DNA of 64,000 nucleotides from NCBI GenBank assembly GCA_002917075.1, contig NTMA01000010.1, forward strand, positions 186,001-250,000, read 5' to 3'. Each line of letters starts with the position of its first letter. The first letter of the stretch is position 1. Below the pieces are notes generated by a model. It searched no databases and was not told the origin of the DNA. It saw nothing but the letters and a program-made list of their open reading frames with translations. The DNA is from Hawksworthiomyces lignivorus. Its lineage: Eukaryota; Ascomycota; Sordariomycetes; Ophiostomatales; Ophiostomataceae. Below, piece by piece: positions 44,401 through 57,269 of the stretch. The translations under genes and the position numbers were made by a program.

Positions 44401-47400
44401 CCTTACTGGTATCTAAGTACCATATTGCTTTGCCAGGACCAGTTCAGACCAAGTATCCAATATTCCGTGCTGGGCGGACATATGCAGACTGGCTACGGAC
44501 GCTCGTGGTTGACCTCTTGGCGAAGCCTCAGAACCAATTTGGTGACGTATTGTATGAGTCTCTGTCTCGTGCTGCAAAAGGCCAAGATTTGGCTGTTGCC
44601 GAGTTTCTCCTGCCCTACATGGTTGTATATGTCGTGACGGGTACTCGTAGCACAGAGCAAGATCGTGAACAGATCACCCTAGAACTACAGCACATTTCGC
44701 AATATCAGCCACCGGATGAAGCGCCATCCGTTGAAAGGGAGCAGGCCAAGCTGTTCTATGATGTAAGTAGAACTAAAATGTATAGTTGGCAAGGTTACTG
44801 TCTGGCACTCTAACACACAGCAGGCCGTTTTTCGCGTGATAGAGTATGCTATGGTGTGGCTTCGGAGCTGCATACATTATGAGCAACCCCTGGGCGTTGC
44901 ACATCTGGAAAGGTTTCTCGAGGCCTTCCCTGCGGAAGTTCTCTCACAAAAGGCACTGTATTGCAAGGACTATGCTCGAGCAATGTTTTTCCTTGAACCT
45001 GTGGTCATGGCCACTGTGCCAGACACAAACGAAGAGGAAACTGCTCGGCAACGCAAGGCGGAATCCGACATGATCGATATCTACGCCCAGATTGACGATC
45101 CCGACTGTCTAAGTGGTATCATGTCAAAGGTGGGCAGTTTTGTCCAGATGAATACTTACCACAAGGCTCTCCTGGAACAAAAAGCTGGCAGGTGGGAGTC
45201 AGCAACCACATGGCACTTGTCCGATCTCAGCATTGAGCCCGACAATGTTGATATCCAGGCACGTGTCTTGAAGTGTCTTTTAGAAGCAGGCCATCACGGT
45301 GCGTACAGAATATTTAAAGATTACATAAATGTTTTTTTTTGGTGCAACTCTGATACCTTGTTCAACTGGTTCTAACCTTACTAGATGCTCTACTCGCTCG
45401 GGTAGACAATATGAACTTAGCTGAAGCTCCGCCAACAACAATCAACAAGGTGCTTCCTCTGGCTCTGGAAGCATCCTGGGCGACGTTCCAGTGGAACAGA
45501 CTAGAGAACCTCGTTCCCATATATAAAGGGGAGGTATCCGACATATTCAATGCTGGCATTGCTAACGCTCTCTCTCAACTTCAGCAAAGCAATATGGAGA
45601 ACTTCGACAAGGCTCTGGAGAAAATTATCGAGAGAGTTGCGTCGTCCATGTCATATTCAACCACATCTTCTCTGCAGGCGTGCCACGAAGCGATGCTGAA
45701 GGCACATGTTATTACGGATCTCCGCTTGATCGGGTCTGCAACAGCTGCAGATACAGACATTATGGAACGACGATCAAGTGGACAGGGACCTAAGAAGACT
45801 CGCATAATTCTATCGACTTTGATGCAACGACTTGACCTTTTAGAAGATGTCAGCGACAAGCGGTCGGTCCTCGCATTACAGAGGGCGGCAATGGAATCAT
45901 TGCGGCCAATTTACGGAGACTCGGAAATATCAGCGTTGTGGCTCTCAAGCGCTCGTCTAGCGAGAAAGACAGGCTCCAATGGTGAATGTCTAAAGGCGAT
46001 TGCACATGCTCGAAGGCTCGGAGACCCCGCTGCAGAAGTAGAAAACGCGCGGCGCCAGTGGGCATGGGGTGGCAAGCACCAAGCGATCGCAGATTTGCGG
46101 ACGGCTATTAGCAGAGGTTTGCCAACAGGCACTGAGGACGGTACAGCAGGTGGACAAAGCAAAAAGATAACTGCACAAGGTGGCCCGCCTCTAGCAGCGA
46201 GGGCTGGTCTCTTGCTCACTCGCTGGCTTGACGCAAGCGGCGAGACATCACGACCTGCGCTGCGGGATGAGTATCGAGAACTTGCTAGCAAATACGTAGA
46301 GTGGGAGAAAAGCCACTATTTTCTTGGTCGCCACTACAAGAAAGTTTTGGAATCAGAAGAAGCGCTCAAACCCGACGAGCAAAGCGACACGTTCTTGACC
46401 GGTGAATTGGCTCGACTTGAGATCGAGAACTACCTCCGGGCGGCTAAGTTTGGCACAAAATACATACACACCACGCTTCCACGTATTCTAACTGCTTGGC
46501 TTGGTCTTGGATCGCAACTAGACCAGGCGCCGGACGGTAAAGCAGCCGTGTCGGAGGAGCTACGACAGCGTCGGGAAGAGGTGTTGAAAAGTCTACATCG
46601 CCGGCTGCTGAAGCATGTGCAGCGCCTTCCGCCATTTATTTTCTACGCAGCATTGCCCCAACTGGTTGCACGCATCAACCATCCACACCGAGATACGTGC
46701 GCTGTGCTCGACCAAATTATTGCCAAAGTTGTGATGGCTTATCCACAACAGGCCCTCTGGAGCGTCTTTGGGGTCTTAACGGCGCGTGGTCCTAAAGGCA
46801 ACCAGTCAAAGCGAGCAGCATCACGACTGCTCAAAGCGATTTGCTCTGCGCCCGGTCAGCCGGCAGCAGCGTCCGGCACCACTCTACCTACTATGCAATC
46901 AATGGCACGACGTGGTGTCCAGTTAGCCGATGAGCTCGTCAAAGTAGGTCGCAAAGGCAACTACCGGGCGCACAACTCTAGCAAGCAAGTCAGTCTTCAA
47001 CGAGACTTGAGCTTCCAGCTTGCCAACCAACCCTTTCCCTTTGTTGTTCCTATCGGCCGATGCCTAACAGCGGTACTTCCTGGACGGATGCCAGACACGG
47101 CTATGTACAACGGTGGCAGTGCAGCTCTCATCAGTGCGGCTGGGGCAACAGCAGGGTCAGCGTCAACTGGCAGCATTGATAGTGGCGCTCTCAGTAGTGG
47201 TATGAATGGCGGTTCTGCTATGGCTGCTGCCGGTATACACAATGCATTCGCGTCAGATGTGATTACGATCCACTCGTTTGAAGACGAAGCTTTGATTTTA
47301 GGGTCGCTTGCGCAGCCGCGGAAACTGACGATCCGTGGGTCTGACGGACGACTCTACGACATCTTGCTCAAGCCCAAGGACGACATGCGGACGGACCAGA

Positions 47401-48353
47401 GAATCATGGAGGTGAACACACTGATCAACCAAGCCCTTCGTAAGGACACCGAAGCAATGCGACGACAGCTGTCGATACGGACGTACGCGGTGACACCTCT
47501 CAATGAAGACTGCGGCATCATCGAATGGGTTCTGGGGTTGAAAACGCTGCGGGAGATCGTGCGTCCGTATTATGATTTGCGGCGAAGTCAAGTCCACCCA
47601 CGACCACCAGACCCGATGGAGATTGTTAAGATGCTCAACGAGGCCGGAACGCCGCAGCGGCGGTCTCGGGTATTCACATCGCAGATCCTACCAGCCTTCC
47701 CGCCCGTCCTGCAAGAATGGTTTATGCGCCGGTTCCCCTACCCAGCAGCATGGTTTACGGCACGGCAGCAGTTTACACGATCAGCCGCAGTTATGTCTAT
47801 GACAGGCGCGGTGCTGGGCCTAGGCGACCGACACTGCGAAAATTTATGCCTCGTAGAAGGGAGTGGCAGCGTGATGCACGTCGACTTCAACTGTCTATTT
47901 GAGAAAGGTCGTCTGTTCACGCAGCCCGAGACAGTACCGTTCCGCCTGACGCAAAACATGCGCGCTGCAATGGGCATCTGTGACCACTGGGGCCCCTTCC
48001 GTCGGTCGTGCGAGCTGACACTGCGAATGCTGCGCGAACAGGAGGAGACCTTACTGGCGGTGCTGGAGGCTTTCATTCATGACCCGACGCTCGACCTACA
48101 AGTCGACCCACGGGGAGGTGGACAACAACAGCAAAACAACAGCAGTGCAACTTCAGCGCGCGCCAAACCGCCGCCCATAGTGAAGCTCGACCCACAGAGT
48201 GTGGTTAAGAACATCAAGAGGCGCATAAACGGTTTACTTTTTGAGGAGACGATACCGCTAGGTGTGGAAGGCCAAGCGTGGGAGCTGATCAAGCAGGCGA
48301 CAGACCCAATGAACTTGTCAGCGATGTACATCGGGTGGGCGCCGCACTGGTAA
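41423..48353 (+). CDS. MEC1: ATR/Mec1-type DNA-damage checkpoint kinase (UvsB/MUS-9)
   Basis: A nuclear PI3K-like protein kinase that, with its Ddc2/ATRIP partner, senses RPA-coated single-stranded DNA and activates the S-phase and G2 checkpoints. Nine exons: 41423-41664, 41736-42152, 42224-42382, 42440-42536, 42602-43093, 43171-43422, 43488-44762, 44821-45298 and 45385-48353. All phases agree, giving about 2126 aa (the exon-8 acceptor could be three bases later). The N-terminal half is HEAT-like helical repeats; the FAT region lies in exons 8 and 9. The kinase has TIHSFEDEALILGSLAQPRK, catalytic loop GAVLGLGDRHCENLC, metal-binding VMHVDFNCLFEKG (the ATR form of DFG) and PFRLTQNMRAAMG. The FATC ends in NLSAMYIGWAPHW. 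Odd points: a Gly/Ser/Ala-rich insert of about 50 residues in the N-lobe (about 47100-47255) and a Gln/Asn-rich insert before FATC (about 48110-48160). ATG 41423 follows a 399-bp promoter shared with COX16. Confidence 0.95.
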
Positions 48354-51300
48354 TGTCACTGCTCTCTTGAGAGGAATATTCGACGGGGCGAGAGGTAGAA
48401 GCAGCAGCGCTGTCGTATATTTCCACAAGAGTTAAGAATAGATACGAGGTGGGGGGGAAATCAATTGATACGAAGGACTAAGAGGAGGCTTGCAACGGAA
48501 CTTAGAAGTATATTAGACTACTCTAGAAGAGAAGCTACTTCACGACAGGGAAACCCTTGACGACATTATACAAATTTGTCCTCATTAAAAGCTCCAAACA
48601 ATCTCGATTTTCTTGTGAGCAAATACACGAAGTGACGGAGAAAATTACATGGCTCTGCGGACTAATATGTCCTTCGTCTGAGCGTCGATGAATGGGTATG
48701 AAATTGATACGCGATGCACCGATTTCAAATTAAAGAGCGAAGGTGACAGTCCCTTCGTGGGGGTTTGGTTTTTTCGCACCCTTTTGCTTCCCACCAAAGG
48801 GACGCATCCTCTTTACAGAGAGGCAAACAAATAAATGAGTACTTTCCGGGACACCCGGTGCATTTTGGCTTGATTTTCTCTGCTGCTTCTTCGCCGTAAT
48901 CTGTCTTAGATTGGTCGAACCATTACGCCTTTTGCGACATGCGAGAGTTCTGTTCCCTACAATTCTCTTTTGCACTTTCTATTTTGGTGAGCATATTCTG
49001 CTTTGCCAAGTCCTCGCTCTTGATCATATACGATATAGACTTATGATCGGCTGGTTTAACTCCTTTCACAATTTCCAATTCCTGTCCTGATTGAGCGACT
49101 GATGAAATAAAAATGTCTTCCTTGTTGGCTCGGCGGACTGAGGGCCTTTGACATTGAAGATACTGAAAAAAAGGCCTGACATAATTTACATTATCTACGT
49201 AATCTACACAATTTATCTCTTCCAGAAACCAGACTCCCAGATTAATCGAATACTGGTTTGCTGTCAAATCAGGAACCGGGAACAGCCACGAGATAATGGC
49301 GATGAAACAAAAATGTCTTACAGAGTGGGAGGCGAAGAAGGGTTCTGCCATTATTCTACATGTACTTTGTGCCCGTTGCCAAGAACAATTAAACACAAGC
49401 CGAGCAAACTCGGCTTTCCTCGTAAGATATGCGGCCAATATTGGCCGTTCCGTTTACGAGAATGGAGCCTTAAACGTCGTGCAAACAACGGTCTCCTGGC
49501 GAGACATATGTGCGGCGGAAAACAGCGATAGACAAAATTGAAATATATCAGAAACGGGAAGAGTAACCAATTCGGTGGGTGGCGCTGGTTGCAGGAACGT
49601 TTGGAGAAGGAATGCAAGGCTAATATTGGGCATACGAGAACAGAGACATGCCGTAGCTTGAGGCAGAGTATGTCGCAAACGACGAGGGAAGCAAAGCAGC
49701 CTTCAGATAGACACACTTCTATGCCGTCTTAGCTCCGTGTGACTGCTATTTGTCTTACGAGCACTTGCACATTCGTTTAGCTGTGAACCACAGTCTGACG
49801 ATTTCTGTTTTCATTAACCTCACGTACGAAATGATGAACACGACACGGATAGACGCACAGGCTGTTGAATTTGTAACAGCGGTAGTATATATTACAAAAC
49901 GGCAATTACAAAAAATGTCGAAGAAGGAAAGCAAAAGATAAATGAAAAACGAAGGAGAACCAGAGTTTGGCAGAATTCTGTTTTCATTGCTATCCTATTT
50001 TGCAAATTCCACTTTCACGCATTTCATTTTTGTGTCTATTTCAAATTCGCGGATGACCCAAAAGGGTAATTGTCCGTGGGAGCGTCGCAGGCGGGTTTTC
50101 TGTGCGTTTACTGTACCACAAACGGAACGCAAGCATAGTGTGCCAACTAGATTTGTGCAGGCAAGGGAGATAGGGCAAAAGACAGATAGACCAGGGCGAG
50201 TGCCACGTAGAGGCACTTATTCTGCAGCAGTCCAGTGTTACAGTACGTAGCAATGCTAGCGGTAGCCAGACACTCGACCCTATCTTCTCCGCCTTTTGAG
50301 GTACAAAAAAAATCCGAGAAGGTGTTGATGCCTTCTCGGAGGGTCGCCTCCAGGGCAACTAGGTCAAATTGTGCTCTGAGCTGTTCCTCTTCTCTCCAAC
50401 CTGAATATCAGAGATGCATTAATACGACGCAAGCCGACAATGGCCGATTTCCTCCAGGGCGTACTAGCAAATGCCTCCTTCTCCCGATTTTGTGACAGCT
50501 CGGGATAAAACGGTCACAAGGTAGAGCAGGATGGTGTATTGTGACACATCACAACCAAGAGGATTGCCGCTTCGGGCAACCTTCTTAAACGAAAAAGGAA
50601 AAAAGAAAAATTGTGGACAAGAAAGAGGGGAGAAGCAGAAAGTCTGCTCATTTCATATTTGGTGGGAAGCTTTGCCACGAGCGTCCATCGATTGATTCTT
50701 TTTCCCGTCCTCCGGTGCCTTTGCATCGTGACTTTTATTTCCCCTCCATTGTCTTTCTTGTATGGGTCGCACGGTCGATGGCCTGATATGTAAAAATACG
50801 TCTACTGCCTAGGTCTACTTCGGAAGTGTCTCTTCCTTTTTCTGTGTCAGGACATTAAGTGTGTATGATAGATCCCCTTTTGACAGGTCGTGAAAGAAAA
50901 GTATTGCCTAGCGTAGATCTGCCTTTGTCTTTTGTCGGCAAGCTCGGGCTAATAGAAAATAAGAGAATAAGGAAATAAAGCATGAGGAAAAAGAAAGAAA
51001 AAGGAATACAAAGAATGCAAGACAAGGCAAAAGAAACGTAGTTGAGACAAAGGAAAGCGGAGAAGACACGAGGTAGAAGAATGCAAAAGCAAACGTGCCT
51101 TTTTTGGGTTGATTTTGCAGAGGAACAAGCGGTGCATTGCGCTAATAGTAATTTTGCAGCAGGTCCCCGAAACCAGGGAGGGCTGAGAGGATATCTCAGG
51201 TTGCGAAAATCTAAGCCGTCCTTAGTATAGATGGTATTAATTTTACTTTCCCCCCCGGTAAATTTCCTATCAGCTCAATCTGCTCGGTTGCACTGAGATT

Positions 51301-54300
51301 CAGGTACAATTTCAGTTCTTCTTGTGTGGCGGAGCATGGCTTGCGTAGTATACACAGAACCCGAGGAAAGAAAAGAAGAAGATCAAAACCATAAACAATG
51401 AGTAAAAGAAGGGCAAGGCTGTTTGAAGGAGCGGCTAAAGAAAAGACACAACGAAGTTAACATTACCGGCGGATTAAACCCTGGTCAATCGGCGACAATT
51501 TGGTTCAGCTGTCTAGAAAGATAAAAATTAGTGCACAAAAGAAAAAGAAAAAAGAAAAAAAAAAGAAAAGAAAGTACGGAGTAGGCAAGACGAAGAGCAT
51601 TCACGATCATCGCAATAGACAAAACGCCCTAATGCAGCTGAAGATGCGGTGAACGAGAGACACCAATTCGACGTTAGCAGTTTGAGACATCTGTACGGAG
51701 TACACACACTTTAATGACACGAGCTTCTCCTACTGCGGAATAGGGCTGGCTCTTTTTTGCAGATTTTCTCCTGCATTTGGCCACTGGCAGTGTGTCTCCT
51801 CAGTGTCGCCAGAAACCTGCATCAGAACGAGTCACAAGGTCAGGCGGTCCCTCCACTTGGTTCCTGCATTTGGGGAAAAAACGTGTTGCACACGCAAGTA
51901 ATCTCATGGCTAGCCAGCGTAGATGTGAGCACCTGCATCGCACTCTGCAACACACCAATGAAGGTACTGTAGTAAACTAGTGCAGTTCTACTGACCCACG
52001 TTTAGTTGCGGTGAAGGAAGGTTATGCATTCACACTGGCATATGCACGTCGTAATGCGCAAAAGTGCCCACAAAAATCGACTGGCAATTCTCATATTGAG
52101 GTTAGAGTGCCTGCAGCAGAGGCCGCCGGAGCCGAGAACAAAATAGTAAATGAAGAAAAATAGACTGACGGACATGAGTGTCGGCGACCGTGGTTGGTCG
52201 GCTGAGACTCTCGCAGCCTAGTCGTAGTCTTTATTGATCCCTCTAGGTAGTATGCTATTTTGCACTCTTTGCCATTTCATCCTCTCTGTGCATTCAGGTC
52301 TTTGCTTCATGGTCCGAGTGCCTGTTCCTGCGTTTCTGTACCTGTCTGTGGCAAAAAATCTAGCACCGTTGATGGTCATCGAAAAGGAACGAATCCGGTG
52401 CCCTGGATCATTTTCGACTTTACATACGACCTTCTCGGCCTTTCCTATTCCCAACCTATTCGCTCTTCAACTACTCTTATTTGTCTTTCCTTACGAGCAA
52501 TACGCTAACAGTACCAATATCTCCGCAAGACATACTTACATACTCCTCCCTTCTGCCGATACCTATCTCTCGTTTCCCCTTTCAGTGTCCTTTGTCCCTG
52601 GTCCTGCGTGTGGTCGTTTTAATTGGTCAAATTGCGAACTTGGCGGAGATCACCACGCCCGTAGCCCCAACACACAAACACAGATCATCTCCTCTACGGA
52701 GTATTCGCCTGTCTATACTAGAAATTGACAAGGCTTAAACTACATACTTGCCCGTAGACCTAGAACGGACAAAGAGCGAAAGGAAAAGCTAGAGAGGCGA
52801 GCGGGCGCTTACAACAAAATAGGGAACAGGGCAAAGGAAGTAGATCGGGACTTATTCAGCCTTTCTCAAAATCCTCCACTTTTTTGGGTTGCCTCTCCAG
52901 ATTCGCAGAGCAACCTTTCAAAGAGCGGCTTCCCCAGTCGTGCAAGCTTCAGTTAGCTGTCGATGATTTTGCCATGCTGGCAAGATCGGCCTCGACGGTA
53001 CCGATCTCTTCCTAGCTTTCGCAGACCTTTTGATTTTGAGAAACAAAAGGTGACGGCGGCGGCTTCCGTAGCATGTTAGAGAGGCCAGGCTCAATTAAAA
53101 CACATTCATGATTGCGACCCAGTCTTGAGCTCTGCCCATTGGGGGGCCATGGGTGGCATCATCTCCCCGATATTAGAAATATTCTTGAGACCATATTCAA
53201 ATCATATCTGCGGCATCAACACGTCATCTGTCTTCTCTTTGTCGCTCATTCACAGGCAGCTCAGTCTGTGCTTCTTGAAAAGAAGCTCTGATCGGGCTGG
53301 ATGGGGCCTGATGGGGAGCGGGTTTCTACGGGATATGTAGCGCACGTTCCTCTTCTTATTTCCCGGAAACGAGCAGCCAAGCAATAAAAATATACACAAG
53401 AAGAAGAAGCGCAATATCTGGATAGGTATGCCGAAGGACCCAGAACATTGCAGCATGCAAGTAGTGCGCCATATGATATGCCCACCTGGAGCCTCCGTGA
53501 GGTACACGTAGAGGGGGGGAGGGGGAGGTGCGTGTATTCACACCTATTCAAGCCAGGCAAACCAAGGGTTTCAATCTATGTGCACTACGTAGGCTTTTCT
53601 CGGCTTTGCTGGGGGTGCACAAAAGAGGCATCACAAATAGAAAAAGGGCAAAAAGCTTCTACATCCGTCGCAGAGAAGTGGTCTGGTGACCGAATGATGT
53701 ACCACACCATCGATGAATTCCTGTCACAGGGAAAACGATATCATCATCGGCGGGGTCGGTGTGAAGGCATACATACATACGCATAGATTGTGCCAAATTT
53801 CTATGATGCTGAAAAAGTAGAGATGAAATGTGGGAGCATGTACTCATCTGTCAGCAAGTTTCAGACGGGATGAGTTTGAAGTAGAGAAGATAATCGAAGA
53901 CCGGGGAGCTGACAATCTCATGAGCCTGGCTTTTTTCTTGATCGTCATGATGCCGACGCCCGCCTGCTGATGCTCAGGGGTGGAGGGGGGCATCCCACCG
54001 ATCCCGAGAAAACAAGGCGCAATGATTTGGAAATCAGCGAACATCACGTTTCGGAAAAACAGGAAACGTCTTGGTTTGTTTCTACAGTGACAAAATTCTG
54101 GCCCTGATGGAAGGGATGAAAATGTAATTGAACGGTCGATTCTTTTACACGCTACAACGTACTACGAGTGGCTCGTACGGAGACGGCGGCTCGCGGACAG
54201 CGAAAAGATGAAATGCTATTTGAAATGCTGACGGCGATGAACACGATGACATGACTGAGATCGAAGCCAGGGAGAGGAAAATGTAACCTCTCCAGGCCTA

Positions 54301-55566
54301 AAGTCATCTGAGAGAACAAGAGAAAAGACGTCGTGCCTCGCCTCTGCTATTCTAAGCCTGTTCTAGCGTAGACACTCTGTCTCCCTTTCTGTGGTTGTGC
54401 CTGCTAGTGTCTTGATCTTCTTCACCGCTGGACATAGGCACGAGAGGACGCAAGGTACCCGTCCAACGGTAAACCATAGAGGCTGTACATCGACGGAGCG
54501 ATCGATGATCTCCCAGAAAAAGGCATACGTCGTATACTGTAATAGAAGCCACTAAGAGACAAGACCAGCTGAAGCCGCCAAGACGCCGACGCTGTTCTCC
54601 TCTCCGCTTTCCTTTCGTCTTCCTCATTCCAGTCTTTTTTCTGGGTTCTCCACTTTCTTCGCCGCTTTCAGGTACATTGTGCAAATTTCAAATACTCACG
54701 AATCGTACTGTGATCGCCCTCGTGAACGCACGCACTCAGGTACCACACACCCCCCTGTTCGGGTGTGCCACACCCAGCACCGTACCCCTGTTCCCCCACC
54801 GCAAAGAGAGTGCCTGCAGCTCTCTCTTCTTGTTCGTTCTCGGCGCAGGCGGCCATGCTGCGTGCAGCGTTGCTGCGTGCGTGTTGTCACTAATTCCATT
54901 TCGAGAGCTCCATCTTCCCCCTCCCCACAACCAAACCCTGTATCGGCGACACAAATTCAAATACGATATTCGGGCTCGATGACGATGGCCGAGGGATTGA
55001 GGGGGAGGGGCGTACACCAGAGCTGGCTCTTCCCTCCATCTCAGTATGAAGTACTCCGTAAAAGTGGACGAGTGTGTGTGGAGTTGCTGTACAAGTACAT
55101 TCGAATCTGCTTCGCCTGCTAAAAGCCTTGACCAGCTGGCAGCTAGCCAAGTCCGTTTCCGCTTTCAATGACATTACGATGTTAGCGCGAAGAAAGTGGG
55201 TGAGAATATGTGAGAGACCACACCAGTCGAGTGCGGTGTGTGCTGACGAGAGATCGGCAGGCCACTCAGTCATGCTCTTACACAGTAGAAGTTGGTTTCG
55301 GTACAAATGACAGATTCGATATTATATAGCAGACCGCTATGTATATTGGCATCCTGATATCATTTGCATTTCCTTTACTTATACAAAAGGACAGCCTCGC
55401 CCACCATCCTCTTTCGATCTTTTTTTTTATTTCAAGATCTTCTCAGATTCACCAACACCAAAGAAAGCGTCTCTTGGACTGTCCACATAATAAGGACAGC
55501 AGTCCTAGCCAACAGGACAAAACATTTCCATCAGCTTCACAGCTTCATGACCTCATCCTCACCACC
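48354..55566. other. 7.2-kb interval without a supported gene
   Basis: Many short frames on both strands, none with protein-family character. AT-rich in parts, with A/G-rich stretches (50940-51060, 51540-51575). It contains three TACGGAGTA motifs (51575, 51694, 52695) and one TACTCCGTA (55052). A run of CT-rich DNA before 55567 may be the promoter and leader of the next gene. Confidence 0.45.
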
Positions 55567-56394
55567 ATGCTCTCCACAAGCCAGAAGCTCCTGCACCGCG
55601 CACGGAGTCTACGTCGTCTGCACACGCACAGCCAGTACAGCGACGACGACATAATGCCCATGCCGGCCACACCAGTAACTCCAGCTATGCCGGTGGCAAT
55701 CCCAATGCCGCTGCCGCCGATCCAACGGCCACAGACCGAGTTCTATAGCCAGCAGCACCACTACCGCCAACCCAGCACCTGCAGCCACGTCTCGCAAATG
55801 TCATCCTCTTGGTCTTCTAATGCCTCTACGACCTCATCCACCTGCTCCTCGCGCGGCAACAGCCTTGAATGGGACCCGCTGCGCCTGCACCCGTCTAACG
55901 CCACTGTCGCTTCACCGCAGTTCGAAGCTGGCCGGTTTTACTTCCACGACGAAGACTGCTTTGCCTGTGGCGGCGGCGCTGGATCGCCGACGCCTGTTCC
56001 GGCCACGATGGCCGGCCACGGCTTCGACTTCGGCTTCGAGCCGACGCGGACTGCCTCTTCAAGGCAGGCCGTTTTCCGCCATACCACTGGCGACATCCAC
56101 TTGGCATCGTCCGAGGAGGCTTTCGTCCCGCAGGGCCTGTCTCCGCCGCCGCGCCACCACCGCCTCCGGGCACACCAGTCCGAGGCCAACCTGCAGCAGA
56201 CGTCGCTGCGCCAGCAGCAGCTGGACGGCGACCGGTCCACAACGCCGCCCGTCCCGTCTCTGCCGACTAGCGCGCCCTCGTCCCCGGTCCGGCCGCGAGA
56301 GCAGCCTGCGGCTGCCTCGGAGACCGAGCAGTACTTCAAGCGCGGCGACTGGAAGCGCCGCGGTATCATCTTCGGCGCTTACGACGAGTTCTAA
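55567..56394 (+). CDS. unknown low-complexity fungal protein
   Basis: A single exon of 275 aa beginning MLSTSQKLLHRARSLRRLH, a basic amphipathic start that could be a mitochondrial presequence or simply disordered. The body is Pro/Ser/His/Gln-rich with serine runs. A short Cys pair occurs in DEDCFACGGG, and the C-terminus KRGDWKRRGIIFGAYDEF is the most ordered and protein-like stretch. Coding sequence is GC-rich compared with flanks, supporting a true gene. The frame is also open upstream to 55339 but without similarity, and ATG 55567 lies after a typical CT/CCACC context (ACCACCATG). I do not recognise a family. Confidence 0.6.
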   Translation: MLSTSQKLLHRARSLRRLHTHSQYSDDDIMPMPATPVTPAMPVAIPMPLPPIQRPQTEFYSQQHHYRQPSTCSHVSQMSSSWSSNASTTSSTCSSRGNSLEWDPLRLHPSNATVASPQFEAGRFYFHDEDCFACGGGAGSPTPVPATMAGHGFDFGFEPTRTASSRQAVFRHTTGDIHLASSEEAFVPQGLSPPPRHHRLRAHQSEANLQQTSLRQQQLDGDRSTTPPVPSLPTSAPSSPVRPREQPAAASETEQYFKRGDWKRRGIIFGAYDEF

Positions 56395-57269
56395 TTTCCA
56401 ACTCGACTCATTTTTTCAGATTTCTTCTTTCCTCATTCTCCTACTTTTTACACAGTCATCACTTTTCAAACCTTTTCAATTTGTCTCTATACCTCTTCGA
56501 CTGGTCCTCACTTCAAATTTTTTTCCTTCGTGCACACACATTTTTTAGCACCCAGACGTTTATAACACATTTCTTTTGTCATGATACCCCCTTTACATCT
56601 GTTTACAGGAGTTATATAACTTGTATTACTATTTACTTGGGGAAAGTTTTTCAACTATCGTCGGGCTTTGTCGCCCAGGAAAGGTTTCATATGGTTTTTT
56701 TGGGGGAACTTTCACGCAACATTCCGTTAGCGATCTGGTGGGAAATTCTGTCTATTCAAGACACATTCTATGGAGTTCTTCATCTTCTAGGGCAACCCGC
56801 GTGGGCCCTTGTTCTTTATTCTATCTAAAATACATGGTTCAGAATAACAATATACAAAAATGAGGACGATTGAGAACATATCTCGTCGCCAAACTAAGAA
56901 AACAAACTTGCCCATCGTTGCAGTGAAGCCAATATAACAAAACAGATAATAGTACAGGAGAGAGAAGCACTGTAGGAGAATGCGCAGTGGTCTAGAGTAA
57001 GAGCAAAGCAAATGAAGAGCAGCTAAGAATGTGACGGGCAGCATGAAAGCAGAGGCGACTGTCAAAACCAGAAGGGGCAAAAGAACAAAACAAAAGGAAG
57101 CAAAAGGAATTAGTTGACGAGGAAGGAATATGAATTCAAGCGAGAAGATCAAAGTCGATTTCCATTCTCAATTCGGTGGGATAGAAGGCCGTTTAGGCGC
57201 AGATGTGGGAAAGAAAAGCCGTGTTCCGTGTGTCTTGTTTGCTTCCTCTTCACATCTGGCATCTTTCGC
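56395..57269. other. intergenic, no gene seen
   Basis: T-rich 3' flank of the 55567 gene followed by mixed DNA up to the stop codon of the small gene on the minus strand. Convergent arrangement. Confidence 0.5.

Noticed and set aside
46800..46990. thought of splitting the ATR kinase into two genes because ORFs restart at 43557, 44836 and 45411
   Set aside because: Splice donors and acceptors at each gap restore one continuous frame covering HEAT, FAT, kinase and FATC regions.
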